A stretch of DNA of 38,490 nt from an uncultured Microcaldota archaeon (GCA_903893865.1 CAITNU010000016.1:1-38490), one strand, 5' to 3'. Shown: positions 17,544 to 26,626, counted from the first letter of the stretch. Numbers and translations are program-made. Notes: generated by a model not told the origin, from the letters alone.

Positions 17544-17565
17544 TCAGCTTGGTTGAAGTCTCTCC

Positions 17566-18726
17566 ATGAACACAAGGGAATCGCAGGAAACGCAGCAAAT
17601 GCAGCAAACGCTGGTTCGCACCGCTTTTGCTGGGCTGGCAAAGCTTTGGGACGAGGAGCGCGGCGGATTCAAAGACGCGCTGCGCGAATCCGGCGAGGGA
17701 TTAAGCGTTGTCGAGTCGAAAAAACTGAATTACAACTGCGCTTGCCTCATTGCGCTGCTCGACTATCTGCGCGATTCGAAGCGCGCTGGCGAAGCAGAGC
17801 GCTACTGCAGAGCGCAAGCGCGTTACCTGCTTTCGCGCTTCGAGAAAACCGGTTTTCCCGTTCCATCTTTTGAAAACGCAACGCAGCGAGACGCTACCGT
17901 AGGCGAGCAAGGATTGCTGTTGTGGGCATTGTCGAAATCACTGGCTGCGGGCGTGGCGCCGAAAAACGCCGCACGACGCGCGTGCGAGGAACTCGCGGAA
18001 AAAATCGCTCGTGCAATCGATGAACGCGACGGAGTCCCGCAAACGCTCGGTTCGCGTTATTTCGTTCCAATGGACAACGCTTTCTGCTTGCGCGGCTTGA
18101 TTGAAAGCGAGCGCGCGGGAGTAAGCGGGAAAGGAGAAACCGCTGCCGACGCCATCGCCAGCGCGCTAATCGATGATGCCGCAACGCCGCCAGTTTTTCG
18201 GGTCACCAAAAACCGCGAGACGACGAACCGAATTTCTTTCAATAATCTCGTTTATCCGTTGTATTCGCTTTCCGACTACGCGTCGACGCGAAAAAATGCT
18301 GGCGCGCGTGCGCGCGAAACAGTCGCAGCGTGCGCGGAAGCGCTTGCCGCCGAGCAAGGGCCGCTGGGGCAGTGGTGGTGGACTTACGACCGTTTCGGCG
18401 GCATCGCCATGCGTTACCCCGTATACGGCGTTCACCAAGACGGAATGGCGCCCATGGCGCTCAAGCGCGCGAGTGCAGCGCTGGGCTCGCCAACGCGGTT
18501 CGATGCCGCGATTGAAAAGAGTTTGCGCTGGGTTTTCGGCGAAAACGAGTTGCGTGCGCGCCTAGTCGACGAAGAACGCGGAGTCGTATGGCGCAGCATA
18601 CGCTGTCCATGGCTCGTGCAAAAACTGCGGCAAGTAACAGGTTTCACTCCAGAAGTTTTTCTGCGCGTGAAGAAGGAGTGCCGCTCGTACCATTTGGCGT
18701 GGATTCTGCACGCGGCGAAATGCTGA
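17566..18726 (+). CDS. Hypothetical protein, probable (alpha/alpha) toroid fold, of the type found in exopolysaccharide clusters
   Basis: Helical repeats; conserved-looking GPLGQWWWTYDRFGGIAMRYPVYGVHQDGMAPMAL. Confidence 0.65.
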   Translation: MNTRESQETQQMQQTLVRTAFAGLAKLWDEERGGFKDALRESGEGLSVVESKKLNYNCACLIALLDYLRDSKRAGEAERYCRAQARYLLSRFEKTGFPVPSFENATQRDATVGEQGLLLWALSKSLAAGVAPKNAARRACEELAEKIARAIDERDGVPQTLGSRYFVPMDNAFCLRGLIESERAGVSGKGETAADAIASALIDDAATPPVFRVTKNRETTNRISFNNLVYPLYSLSDYASTRKNAGARARETVAACAEALAAEQGPLGQWWWTYDRFGGIAMRYPVYGVHQDGMAPMALKRASAALGSPTRFDAAIEKSLRWVFGENELRARLVDEERGVVWRSIRCPWLVQKLRQVTGFTPEVFLRVKKECRSYHLAWILHAAKC

Positions 18727-18748
18727 TGCGCCGACTCGCTGGCGCCGC

Positions 18749-20233
18749 CTAGTCGATGAATTCATCGCTTGCAGGGTGCAACGAAGAGTTGACGAAAAAC
18801 TTTACTCCGCCGGTTATTTGCTGCAGCGTCAAATCGCCTGATTTAACGTGCAACACCAGCGCGTCGAGCAATCGTTTTGGGCTTGAATAAAATTGGCGTT
18901 GGGCTTTCGCTTGGATTTTGAGCATTTTCTCGTAATCGAACAACGGCGTCTTGATGAGCGCGAGGCCTTCGCCAACTATCTTGTCTATCATTCCATGCTT
19001 TTCGACGTACTCATAAAACGCTGAAGCGGGAAACGCCTTGAAAATATTGAACCAGGCGAAATCTATGCCGACGTTTTTCGCGAAATCGACCGTCTCTTGC
19101 ATCATCTCGAAATTCTCGTTAGGCAAACCCAGGATAAAGCTTCCCCCGCAGCGGATTCCAGCTTTCTTGCACGCCTGCACGGCTTTCTTCGATTGTTCGA
19201 GCGTAATGCGTTTGTTGATGAAGTCTAGCGTGTCCTGGCGTCCCGATTCCATGCCGAACCAAATCGTGCAACAACCTGCGCCGCGCATTGCACGCGTCAT
19301 TTCCTCGTCAATGGTGTCCACGCGGCTCTCGCACAACCACTGCAGGTCTAGCTTGCGCTTCTTGATTTCCGCGCAAATGTCGAGCACGCGTTGCTTGTTT
19401 ATCGTGAATTCGTCTTCCCTGAAGCAGACGCCGCGAGCACCGTACTCGCTCGCGAGGAACTCAAGCTCGTCACCAACGCTTTTTCCCGAGCGCCCGCGGA
19501 ACCCGCGCCCGAAAACCATGTGCGTGGTGCAGAAACGGCAGTTGAACGGACAGCCGCGCGAAGTGCTCACGCTTTCGACGGGCGTAACCGGAATTTGTGC
19601 CACGTGCTTGTCGTACTTGTTCATTGGAAACAAGTGCCTGGCGGGCCACGGGAGCGAGTCGAGGTCGCGAATCGGCGGGCGCGCTTCGTTCACGAAGATT
19701 CTCGGTTGCCCCGTTGCTGCGTCGCTCTTCTTGAAAGCTATGCCCTTGATTTTAGCTAGCTCGTCCGCGTTGACTTCAGCGCCGCCGCCAACCTTGTTGA
19801 ACAAATTCCAAAGCTCGATTGAGGTTTCTTCTCCTTCTCCGCGGACGGCGTAATCAAAGCTTTCGAAGCCGAGCGTGCGTTCCGGCCACAGACTCGGGTG
19901 CGGACCGCCGACCACTACTTTTATTGCAGGGTCGACGCTCTTGACGACGTCCGCCACTTCCTTCGCCGAATCGTAGTAGAACGTTCCGACTGTGATGCCG
20001 ACGACTTTCGGATTTTGCTGCGAAACGAAGGAACGCAGTTGCTGCAAATCGAGTTTTTCGATTACGTTGTCGAGCACCACGACCTCGTTTCCGCTTTTTT
20101 CCAGGGCCGCGGCGACGTAGGCCAAGCCGAGCGGTATCACTGGAGGATAGGGCTTGACGAAGTGCGCTATGCTTCCTTTCGTCGGCTGGTGCGGGTTCAC
20201 GAGCAAAGTCTTCAAAGAAAAAACCTGCGACAT
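18749..20233 (-). CDS. B12-binding domain / radical SAM protein
   Basis: KTLLVNPHQPTKGSIAHFVKPYPPVIPLGLAYVAAALEKSG; STSRGCPFNCRFCTTH (CxxxCxxC); GGSFILGLPNENFEMMQETVDFA. Confidence 0.92.
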   Translation of the reverse strand: MSQVFSLKTLLVNPHQPTKGSIAHFVKPYPPVIPLGLAYVAAALEKSGNEVVVLDNVIEKLDLQQLRSFVSQQNPKVVGITVGTFYYDSAKEVADVVKSVDPAIKVVVGGPHPSLWPERTLGFESFDYAVRGEGEETSIELWNLFNKVGGGAEVNADELAKIKGIAFKKSDAATGQPRIFVNEARPPIRDLDSLPWPARHLFPMNKYDKHVAQIPVTPVESVSTSRGCPFNCRFCTTHMVFGRGFRGRSGKSVGDELEFLASEYGARGVCFREDEFTINKQRVLDICAEIKKRKLDLQWLCESRVDTIDEEMTRAMRGAGCCTIWFGMESGRQDTLDFINKRITLEQSKKAVQACKKAGIRCGGSFILGLPNENFEMMQETVDFAKNVGIDFAWFNIFKAFPASAFYEYVEKHGMIDKIVGEGLALIKTPLFDYEKMLKIQAKAQRQFYSSPKRLLDALVLHVKSGDLTLQQITGGVKFFVNSSLHPASDEFID

Positions 20234-20320
20234 TCAAGAATAGCTTTAAATTTTAGCGACGTTCCGCCGACTGCGTCCGCTACTAAAAGTATCTCACAAG
20301 GTAACTTATACGGTCACGCA

Positions 20321-20329
20321 TTTAAATAG
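20321..20329 (+). promoter_or_regulatory. Putative TATA box TTTAAATAG upstream of the 20359 nucleotidyltransferase
   Basis: Centre about 34 nt upstream of the ATG. Confidence 0.45.
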
Positions 20330-20358
20330 TTCGCTCGTAACAAAAACGTTGAGAAAAA

Positions 20359-21096
20359 ATGAGTGAACTCAGGACGGTGATTTTAGCTGCCGGACAAGGG
20401 AAGCGGTTACTGCCCTTGACCGCTGAAACGCCGAAGAGCCTACTGGATTTGAACGGTAAAAGCGTTCTAGAGCGGATTCTCGACAACGCGGCCGAATGTG
20501 GCGTGCGCGAAGCGGCAATAGTCGTTGGCTTCCGCGAAGAAAAAATCCGGAGCGAAATAGGCGGCGAATACAACGGAATAACGATCACTTATATTTCGAA
20601 TCCTTTGTATCAGACTACCAACAATATTTATTCCGTCTGGCTCTCCTATGATTACGTGGATGCGGGGGGCAACGGTTTCACGCTTATAAACGGGGATGAC
20701 TACTTCGACGCGCGAATTCTGCGCGCTCTCCTCGAGTCGTCACATGCGGACGCCGCGGTAATAGACTTAGATAAGAAGAATCTTCCAGACGAGGCGATGA
20801 AAGCGAAGGTGCGTGACGGGCGCTTAGTCGCCGTAAGCAAAAAGATTCCTTCGGCGGAAGCGTCGGGCGACGCCATCGGAATATACAAGTTTTCGAAGCG
20901 CGGCGCCGCTGAATTTTTTGCCGAAATCAACGGTTTGCTCGACGAAGGACAGAACAACGTTTTTTATCTCATGGCGCTGGACAAGCTCGTGAAGAGGTAT
21001 GATTTCTTCGTGTCTCCGACGAACGGCTTGATGTGGGGCGAAATAGACGACGCGAACGATTACGAGTGCGCGTTGAAAAGCTATCAAAACTATTAA
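20359..21096 (+). CDS. Sugar/alcohol-phosphate nucleotidyltransferase (LicC / inositol-1-P cytidylyltransferase-like)
   Basis: VILAAGQGKRLLPLTAETPKSLLDLNGKSVLERILDNA; NPLYQTTNNIYSVWLSYDYV; LINGDDYFD; WGEIDDANDYECAL. Confidence 0.85.
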   Translation: MSELRTVILAAGQGKRLLPLTAETPKSLLDLNGKSVLERILDNAAECGVREAAIVVGFREEKIRSEIGGEYNGITITYISNPLYQTTNNIYSVWLSYDYVDAGGNGFTLINGDDYFDARILRALLESSHADAAVIDLDKKNLPDEAMKAKVRDGRLVAVSKKIPSAEASGDAIGIYKFSKRGAAEFFAEINGLLDEGQNNVFYLMALDKLVKRYDFFVSPTNGLMWGEIDDANDYECALKSYQNY

Positions 21097-21211
21097 ACGT
21101 GCTAGCCGTTTTTAGCGGCATTGGCGGGTGTTTCCGGGTTTTCGGCATATTTTATTTGATTTTGTTTGTTTTTGATTTAATCGCGTGTTGTGTGTTAAGG
21201 GGTTTTTGAAG

Positions 21212-23158
21212 TTGTGCGGAATATGCGGGTTCAACTGGATTGACGCAGACATCCTAAAAAAAATGGTGAGTTCGCTTGAGCACAGGGGGCCTGATGCAAG
21301 CGGTAAATTCGTTGACGGCGACGCTGCAGGCGGCGGAATCTCGCTCGGGCACACCCGCCTGAAAATAATCGACTTGAGCGAAAAGGCGGCGCAACCAATG
21401 ACGAACGAGGACGGTTCACTGCAGATAGTTTTCAACGGCGAAATCTACAATTTCCGGGCGCTCCGAGCTTCGCTCGAGGCGAACGGGCATCGGTTCAAAA
21501 GCAGTACCGACACGGAAGTCATCGTTCACGCTTACGAGGAATATGGCACCGCTTGCGTTGCGCGCTTCGAAGGAATGTTTTCCTTCGTGCTGTGGGATTC
21601 CGACAAAAAAATCTTTTTCGGGGCGCGCGACCACGCGGGAATCAAACCGTTGTATTATTATTTCGATGATTATTTTGATGGCGGCAGCTACGAACGCAAA
21701 CGCGACCGCGGAAAATTCGTTTTCGCGAGCGAGATCAAGGCGATTCTGCAGTGCGACGCGGTCAAGCGGGAAGTCGACGAAGGCGCGCTTTCCTCGCTCG
21801 TCGACAACCTCTTCGTTACCGGCAACCGAACCCTGTTCAAAGGCGTGCGCGAACTCCCTCCCAGCAGTGTGTTCGTCTTCGACGCGAAAAACAAATCCCT
21901 AAAAATTTCTCGTTATTGGCATCCGGAGCTGCGCGTTCAGCAATTGCTTTCGCTCGAAGCCGCCTCACGCGTTCTAGAATCGTCGCTCGCGAAGTCGGTC
22001 GAAAGCACGCTCGTAAGCGACGTCCCGCTCGGCGTCGCGCTTTCGGGAGGACTCGACTCGAGCACCGTCGCAGCGCTTGCGGCGAAAGCGGACGCGAAAC
22101 TCAAGACGTTCACCGTGGGCTTCGGAGTCGAGACGGACGAATTCGCTTTCGCGCGGAAAGTCGCGGAACACATCGGCTCCGACCACGAGGAGCTCCACGT
22201 CGAGCTCGGCGGGCTAAGCGAAAACATTCCCGAAATCGTTTGGCACTTGGAATCCCCGCCAACGCGGACGGCCGTCGCGCCGACGTTCCTGCTGGCGAGA
22301 AAAATCAAGAAGAGGGTTACGGTCGAGCTTCTCGGCGAGGGAGGCGACGAATTGTTCGGAGGCTACGAACGCTACAAACAGTTCGAAAAAATTCCGTTTA
22401 AAGGAAACGAAGCTCGCCTCCAAGAAACTTTCTTCAAGCGCGGAAGCAAAAACGATTACTTTACGCTGACTGAAAGCTCGAGAAGCCCAGTAGACGAAGC
22501 GGCTGAGATTCAGACGGAAACTAAAACTAAAACGAAAACGAAATCTGAAACGGAATCTAAAACGAAAAACTACCCTGCCGGTGAGAGCGTCAACTGCGCG
22601 CTGCTCTACGATTTCAATAACCAGCTGCCGGGCGTTCAACTAAACCGCGTTGACAAAATGACTATGGCGAGTTCCGTAGAGGCGCGCGTGCCCTTCCTTA
22701 ACAAGTCGGTTATCGAAACCGCGTTCGAAATCCCGTCCGCGCTGAAAATCAGTGGCGGAAACGTGAAATTCGTCTTGAAACACGTCGCTGCGCGCCACCT
22801 CCCAAAGGAAATAATTTCTAGAAAAAAAGTCGGGATGCAAACGCCGCTTGACGAGTGGTTCAAGTCCGAGTTCGTCGGCGTGGCCGAATGCGTCCTCGAT
22901 GAAAAAAACATCCGCGGAATAACGTACCTGAAGTCAGGCGGAGTCAAGCGCCTAATCGAAAAAAACAAGCTGTTGCGAAGCGCAGCGGCGCCTTTCGGCA
23001 GGCTCGGCGGAAGCGCGGGACGCGGCGCGCGCAGACTAGAGAATTATTATTCGGGCAGGTTGTGGTTTCTTTCAATGCTCGCGGTGTGGCACAAGCTTTA
23101 TGTCGAGCCTAATATTCTCCAGAAACCCGGAAACCGCTCTCTCAAAAGCTTGTTTTAG
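21212..23158 (+). CDS. asnB: Asparagine synthase, glutamine-hydrolysing (AsnB family)
   Basis: TTG-TGC-GGA start gives M-CGICGF with catalytic Cys2; SLEHRGPDASG; SLGHTRLKIIDLSEKAAQPM; IVFNGEIYNF; GVALSGGLDSSTVAAL; GEGGDELFGGYERY; KMTMASSVEARVPFLNK. Confidence 0.95.
   Translation: MCGICGFNWIDADILKKMVSSLEHRGPDASGKFVDGDAAGGGISLGHTRLKIIDLSEKAAQPMTNEDGSLQIVFNGEIYNFRALRASLEANGHRFKSSTDTEVIVHAYEEYGTACVARFEGMFSFVLWDSDKKIFFGARDHAGIKPLYYYFDDYFDGGSYERKRDRGKFVFASEIKAILQCDAVKREVDEGALSSLVDNLFVTGNRTLFKGVRELPPSSVFVFDAKNKSLKISRYWHPELRVQQLLSLEAASRVLESSLAKSVESTLVSDVPLGVALSGGLDSSTVAALAAKADAKLKTFTVGFGVETDEFAFARKVAEHIGSDHEELHVELGGLSENIPEIVWHLESPPTRTAVAPTFLLARKIKKRVTVELLGEGGDELFGGYERYKQFEKIPFKGNEARLQETFFKRGSKNDYFTLTESSRSPVDEAAEIQTETKTKTKTKSETESKTKNYPAGESVNCALLYDFNNQLPGVQLNRVDKMTMASSVEARVPFLNKSVIETAFEIPSALKISGGNVKFVLKHVAARHLPKEIISRKKVGMQTPLDEWFKSEFVGVAECVLDEKNIRGITYLKSGGVKRLIEKNKLLRSAAAPFGRLGGSAGRGARRLENYYSGRLWFLSMLAVWHKLYVEPNILQKPGNRSLKSLF
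22511..22570 (+). repeat. 6-bp simple-sequence tract inside asnB encoding QTETKTKTKTKSETESKTKN
   Basis: cagacggaaactaaaactaaaacgaaaacgaaatctgaaacggaatctaaaacgaaaaac. Confidence 0.85.
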
Positions 23159-23181
23159 TTCGGTTGCGCAATTTTTTAAGT

Positions 23182-23958
23182 TCAGTCGCGCGTTTTGTGG
23201 TACTTAAAAACGCGTCCCACCCAAACAACGTTAGCCCAAACCGCCATTATCACGAGCACCGCGAAGTGCAGCGAAAGCAGCGCGCCGAGGGCAAACAAAA
23301 GCACTTGCACGCCGTGACTGAAGCTTCTCGCAATCGAAAACAACGTGATTCGCTGAGGCGCCATAGGCTTTTTGTTAGCCGCAGTCGCGCGCCTAGCGGC
23401 TTCGGCTTTTGCTTTTGCTTTAGCGTAAACTAATTCGCCGTACTGGTAACTTAATTTCGCGGTAAAGAAGCCTACCTCGGCTAGAAAGCCCACGACGTAA
23501 CCGATTTGGCCCAGCGCGGACGCAGCCCGCAGGCTGAACGCGAAAATCAGCAATCCAGTAGAAACATTGTCCGTCACTCCGTCGAACCACTTGCCGAAAT
23601 CGCTTTTCATTCCCTTCAGCCGCGCGAGTTCCCCGTCCGCGCAGTCGAGAATGATGTATAATTGTATTAGCAATGCGGCGGCGACGGCGCCTGCCAGCGA
23701 GTGCGAGAAAACTACCAACAGGGAGGCTGTGACTGCTGACAAAAGCGCTGCGAGCGTTACCTGGTTGGGCGTCACGCGCGTGTTCGCGAGGCGCGTCGAA
23801 ATCTGCCGCGAGAACGGACGAACGATTATTATGTTGACTGGATCGCTGTTGGGCTTGAGGAGCTTGGCCGACGGGTTTTCCTCGCTTTCGTTTGGTTTAC
23901 TCGATTTACTCAATTGCAACACCTTCAATTTTTTTTCCGCCTCAAAAAATCGTGTCAT
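23182..23958 (-). CDS. CDP-alcohol phosphatidyltransferase family membrane protein
   Basis: DCADGELARLKGMKSDFGKWFDGVTD matches DG(x)2AR(x)8G(x)3D(x)3D; TRVTPNQVTLAALL preceding. Confidence 0.9.
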   Translation of the reverse strand: MTRFFEAEKKLKVLQLSKSSKPNESEENPSAKLLKPNSDPVNIIIVRPFSRQISTRLANTRVTPNQVTLAALLSAVTASLLVVFSHSLAGAVAAALLIQLYIILDCADGELARLKGMKSDFGKWFDGVTDNVSTGLLIFAFSLRAASALGQIGYVVGFLAEVGFFTAKLSYQYGELVYAKAKAKAEAARRATAANKKPMAPQRITLFSIARSFSHGVQVLLFALGALLSLHFAVLVIMAVWANVVWVGRVFKYHKTRD

Positions 23959-25130
23959 TCGAAAGCATTCGAAACGGCTTCAACGACGCGCTCGAATTCA
24001 TCGTCGGACAAAGACGGGTACAGCGGCAGCGAGACGCTCGCACGCGTCAAGCGCTCCGTTTTTTCGAAGCGCTGCCCGGGCAAAACGAATTTCTTGAAGA
24101 ATGCGAGCTCGTGAATAGCGGGAAACAATACGCTCGCGCCCACTCCGCCGCGCAAAAGTTTCGCGACCACGCTTTCCGCGCTTTTCTTTCCAGTCAAATG
24201 CAATACGTAGTGATGGAAAACGCTTTTCGCGTCGGCCGGCTCGCGCGGCAACTCAACGATTCCTTTTTTCTCGAGTTCTGCGAACCCAGCCGCATACTCG
24301 CCGGCTAGTCTACGGCGCGCCGCGATGAACGAGCCGAGTTTCTTCAACTGCTCGATTCCCATTGCGGCTTGCAAGTCCGTCATCTTGTAATTCGCTTTCA
24401 GCACGTCGCTCTCGCGTACGCTGAAAGAGCCTTTCCTCATCGCGTCGGCGCGCTTCCAATCGCACGAACGCGTTTCGCGCACGCGCTCAACGAGTTCCTC
24501 GTCGTTGCTCGCAACGGCTCCGCCTTCGCCGGTGCAAATTATTTTCGTAGCGTAAAAACTGAAGACGCTCGCGTCCCCGAACGCGCCGACTCGCTTGCCG
24601 TCGTACTCGGCACCGATGGCTTGAGCGCAGTCTTCGATTAAGAATAATCCTTCTTCCGAGCAAAGCTTCTTGATTTCGCGCAACCGCGCAGGCGTTCCGT
24701 TGTTGTGCACCGCGATTACCGCTGCGGTATTCTTGCGGATTAGAGGCGCGAGCGATTCCGGCGAAAGGTTTCCGTACTCGTCGCAGTCAACGAAGCGCGG
24801 CGTGTTCCCGCTTCGCAGAACGGCGTAAGCCGGCGCGGGGCAACAGTAAGAAGGCATTGCGACTTCTTTTCCGCGGATGCCGCGGGCTTCCAAGAGCAGT
24901 TGAATCGCTGTGGTTCCCGAGTTCACGCACGCCGCGCCGCGCGCGACGACGTGCTTCGCTAGCGCGGCCTCGAACTCCGCGACTTTGTCGCCGTAAGCGA
25001 CGAGCCCGCTTTTGATTACCGCGCGCACCGCTTTCTCTTCTTCCTCGTCGAGCGTGGGCCGCGAATGCGGAATAAACGATTGCGAAACTAACGATTTAAC
25101 GCCCGTGCCCGTTTTACTCAATTCAATCAC
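23955..25130 (-). CDS. DegT/DnrJ/EryC1/StrS-type PLP sugar aminotransferase (1)
   Basis: FIPHSRPTLDEEEEKAVRAVIKSG; VNSGTTAIQLLLEA; IEDCAQAIGAEYDGKRVGAFGDASVFSFYATKIICTGEGGAV. Start uncertain (GTG 25130 or TTG 25121; track start 25241 overlaps the upstream gene). Confidence 0.9.
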   Translation of the reverse strand: MIELSKTGTGVKSLVSQSFIPHSRPTLDEEEEKAVRAVIKSGLVAYGDKVAEFEAALAKHVVARGAACVNSGTTAIQLLLEARGIRGKEVAMPSYCCPAPAYAVLRSGNTPRFVDCDEYGNLSPESLAPLIRKNTAAVIAVHNNGTPARLREIKKLCSEEGLFLIEDCAQAIGAEYDGKRVGAFGDASVFSFYATKIICTGEGGAVASNDEELVERVRETRSCDWKRADAMRKGSFSVRESDVLKANYKMTDLQAAMGIEQLKKLGSFIAARRRLAGEYAAGFAELEKKGIVELPREPADAKSVFHHYVLHLTGKKSAESVVAKLLRGGVGASVLFPAIHELAFFKKFVLPGQRFEKTERLTRASVSLPLYPSLSDDEFERVVEAVSNAFE

Positions 25131-25138
25131 TTGCTCGA

Positions 25139-26623
25139 TTAGTCGTTTTTTGTTCGAAGCTTGAACACGTAATAGCAGTCGTTCTCGAATATTTTCTTCG
25201 CCGAACCCATATTCAAAGCTTTCGCATTCTCCGCACCGCACTTTTTTTTCGACGCGACAAGCAACTGCACTCCGAATTCGCTTGCCGCGCGCTTCGCGAG
25301 GCGAGGCACGTCCTTCGTTTCAGGTGCGATGACGAAGAAGGGGTATTTGCGCCACATGGTCGGCGAACCGCTCCCGAGGATTCTCTTGCCTGTAAACCAA
25401 GCGATCATCGAGCTCGCGCCGCTCAAGCACCAGATTTTTTTTTCGCGGCGACCGCGCAGGAATTCGATGCACTCAAGCAGCGAGTCGTCGCGCGCAAGTC
25501 CCTCCGCCTGTTTCATCTTGTCCCAAACTTTCTTGGTCGCAACGCCGGTCAAAGCAAACGCGGCTAGCGCAGCAGCCTGTACCCAAAAACCGTTGCTGAC
25601 TATGAACAAAGCGGCTGCGGGAAAAGACGCTAGAAACGAGTATTGAAGATAGCGGTGGTTTTCGCCCAGGAACGCGAACGGCTTCAGCGCCGTGAGAACG
25701 AAGAACGCGACGCTCGCGGCCAGCACGGTGCGCAACAAAGCGAATTCAGGCGTGAGCGCAGCCGCCGCTGGCGCCGTAACGTAGGGCGTCGTAACGTAAA
25801 AAGCCGCTGCGAAAAACACCCACGGATTGAAAACTATTTTCGCGAGCGAAAAGGCGAGCCAGCCCGCGAAGCCTAGGGTGCGGCGTTTCGAAATGTTGCG
25901 CCTCCAGAAATCGAGTATCGCCACGTGCGACTTCAAGATTTTGAAGTAAAAACCCCCGCTCGCGACTGCGGCGAGAACGAAGCCGCCAGCCAGAACGAGC
26001 GCATACGCCGCACTCCATTCGGCAAGGGACAGAATGACGAGTGAGAAGAAGGAAAACTGCGCAGCCATCTTGTGCCCCAAGAGGATTAACGCGAAAAGAA
26101 CTGCCGCAGCCAAGTAAAACCACGGGTTGTGCAACGCGGCGAGAAGGCAAAACAACAAAAACGAGTAAAGCAAAGCCGAAAACGGGCGCGCAGTAAGAGT
26201 GAAGGAGTCGCTGACCGCCGCAGCGGTGAAGACGAAGAAAGAGCCGGCGAGCAAGCTCGCTGCAACGTTTTGAGTCAGCCAAAACGTCGCGGCGATTACG
26301 AGCAGCGCATGCACCGCGTCGAGCGCGGGAGAAACGAAGCGCACTCGGGATGCGACGTTTTTTTCAGGCAGGAGCGCGAGCAAGTAGTGAAAAAGCGGCG
26401 GGTAATCGAAGGGTTCTTCGAGAACGCGCGTCTTCATATGTTCAGGCAGCTTCCAATTGTTTTCCTTTATTTCCTTCGTGTCCAAGAGAAAACCCCAAGT
26501 GTCGTTGCCGAAGAACGCGTGCTTGCGGCGCGGCCAAAGCCTAGCGAAGAAAATTGCGATTACGATTGCGGCTGCGCCCGCAGTCAGCTGTAAAAACGCT
26601 TGTTGAGTGACGCCGGAAAACAT
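25139..26623 (-). CDS. Polytopic membrane protein, probable GT-C type glycosyltransferase
   Basis: About 10 TM segments; FFGNDTWGFLLDTKEIKENNWKLPEHMKTRVLEEPFDYPPLFHYLLALL near the N-terminus, resembling the acidic first loop of GT-C enzymes. Confidence 0.6.
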   Translation of the reverse strand: MFSGVTQQAFLQLTAGAAAIVIAIFFARLWPRRKHAFFGNDTWGFLLDTKEIKENNWKLPEHMKTRVLEEPFDYPPLFHYLLALLPEKNVASRVRFVSPALDAVHALLVIAATFWLTQNVAASLLAGSFFVFTAAAVSDSFTLTARPFSALLYSFLLFCLLAALHNPWFYLAAAVLFALILLGHKMAAQFSFFSLVILSLAEWSAAYALVLAGGFVLAAVASGGFYFKILKSHVAILDFWRRNISKRRTLGFAGWLAFSLAKIVFNPWVFFAAAFYVTTPYVTAPAAAALTPEFALLRTVLAASVAFFVLTALKPFAFLGENHRYLQYSFLASFPAAALFIVSNGFWVQAAALAAFALTGVATKKVWDKMKQAEGLARDDSLLECIEFLRGRREKKIWCLSGASSMIAWFTGKRILGSGSPTMWRKYPFFVIAPETKDVPRLAKRAASEFGVQLLVASKKKCGAENAKALNMGSAKKIFENDCYYVFKLRTKND

Positions 26624-26626
26624 AGC

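Noticed and set aside
20359-21096. Calling the nucleotidyltransferase rmlA/glmU
   Set aside because: TNNIYSVWL and lack of a C-terminal beta-helix fit LicC/IPCT-type enzymes better; substrate cannot be decided from sequence alone, so no symbol given.
21097-21211. GCCGTTTTTAGCGGC hairpin and T-rich leader before asnB as a riboswitch
   Set aside because: Only a 4-5 bp stem and no recognisable aptamer; more likely a terminator of the upstream gene plus AT-rich promoter.
23955-25241. 103-bp overlap between the DegT aminotransferase and the GT-C-like gene as a dual-coding region
   Set aside because: The extra N-terminal residues (MRCGECESFEYGFGEEN...) do not resemble DegT proteins; a downstream GTG/TTG start near 25121-25130 removes the overlap.
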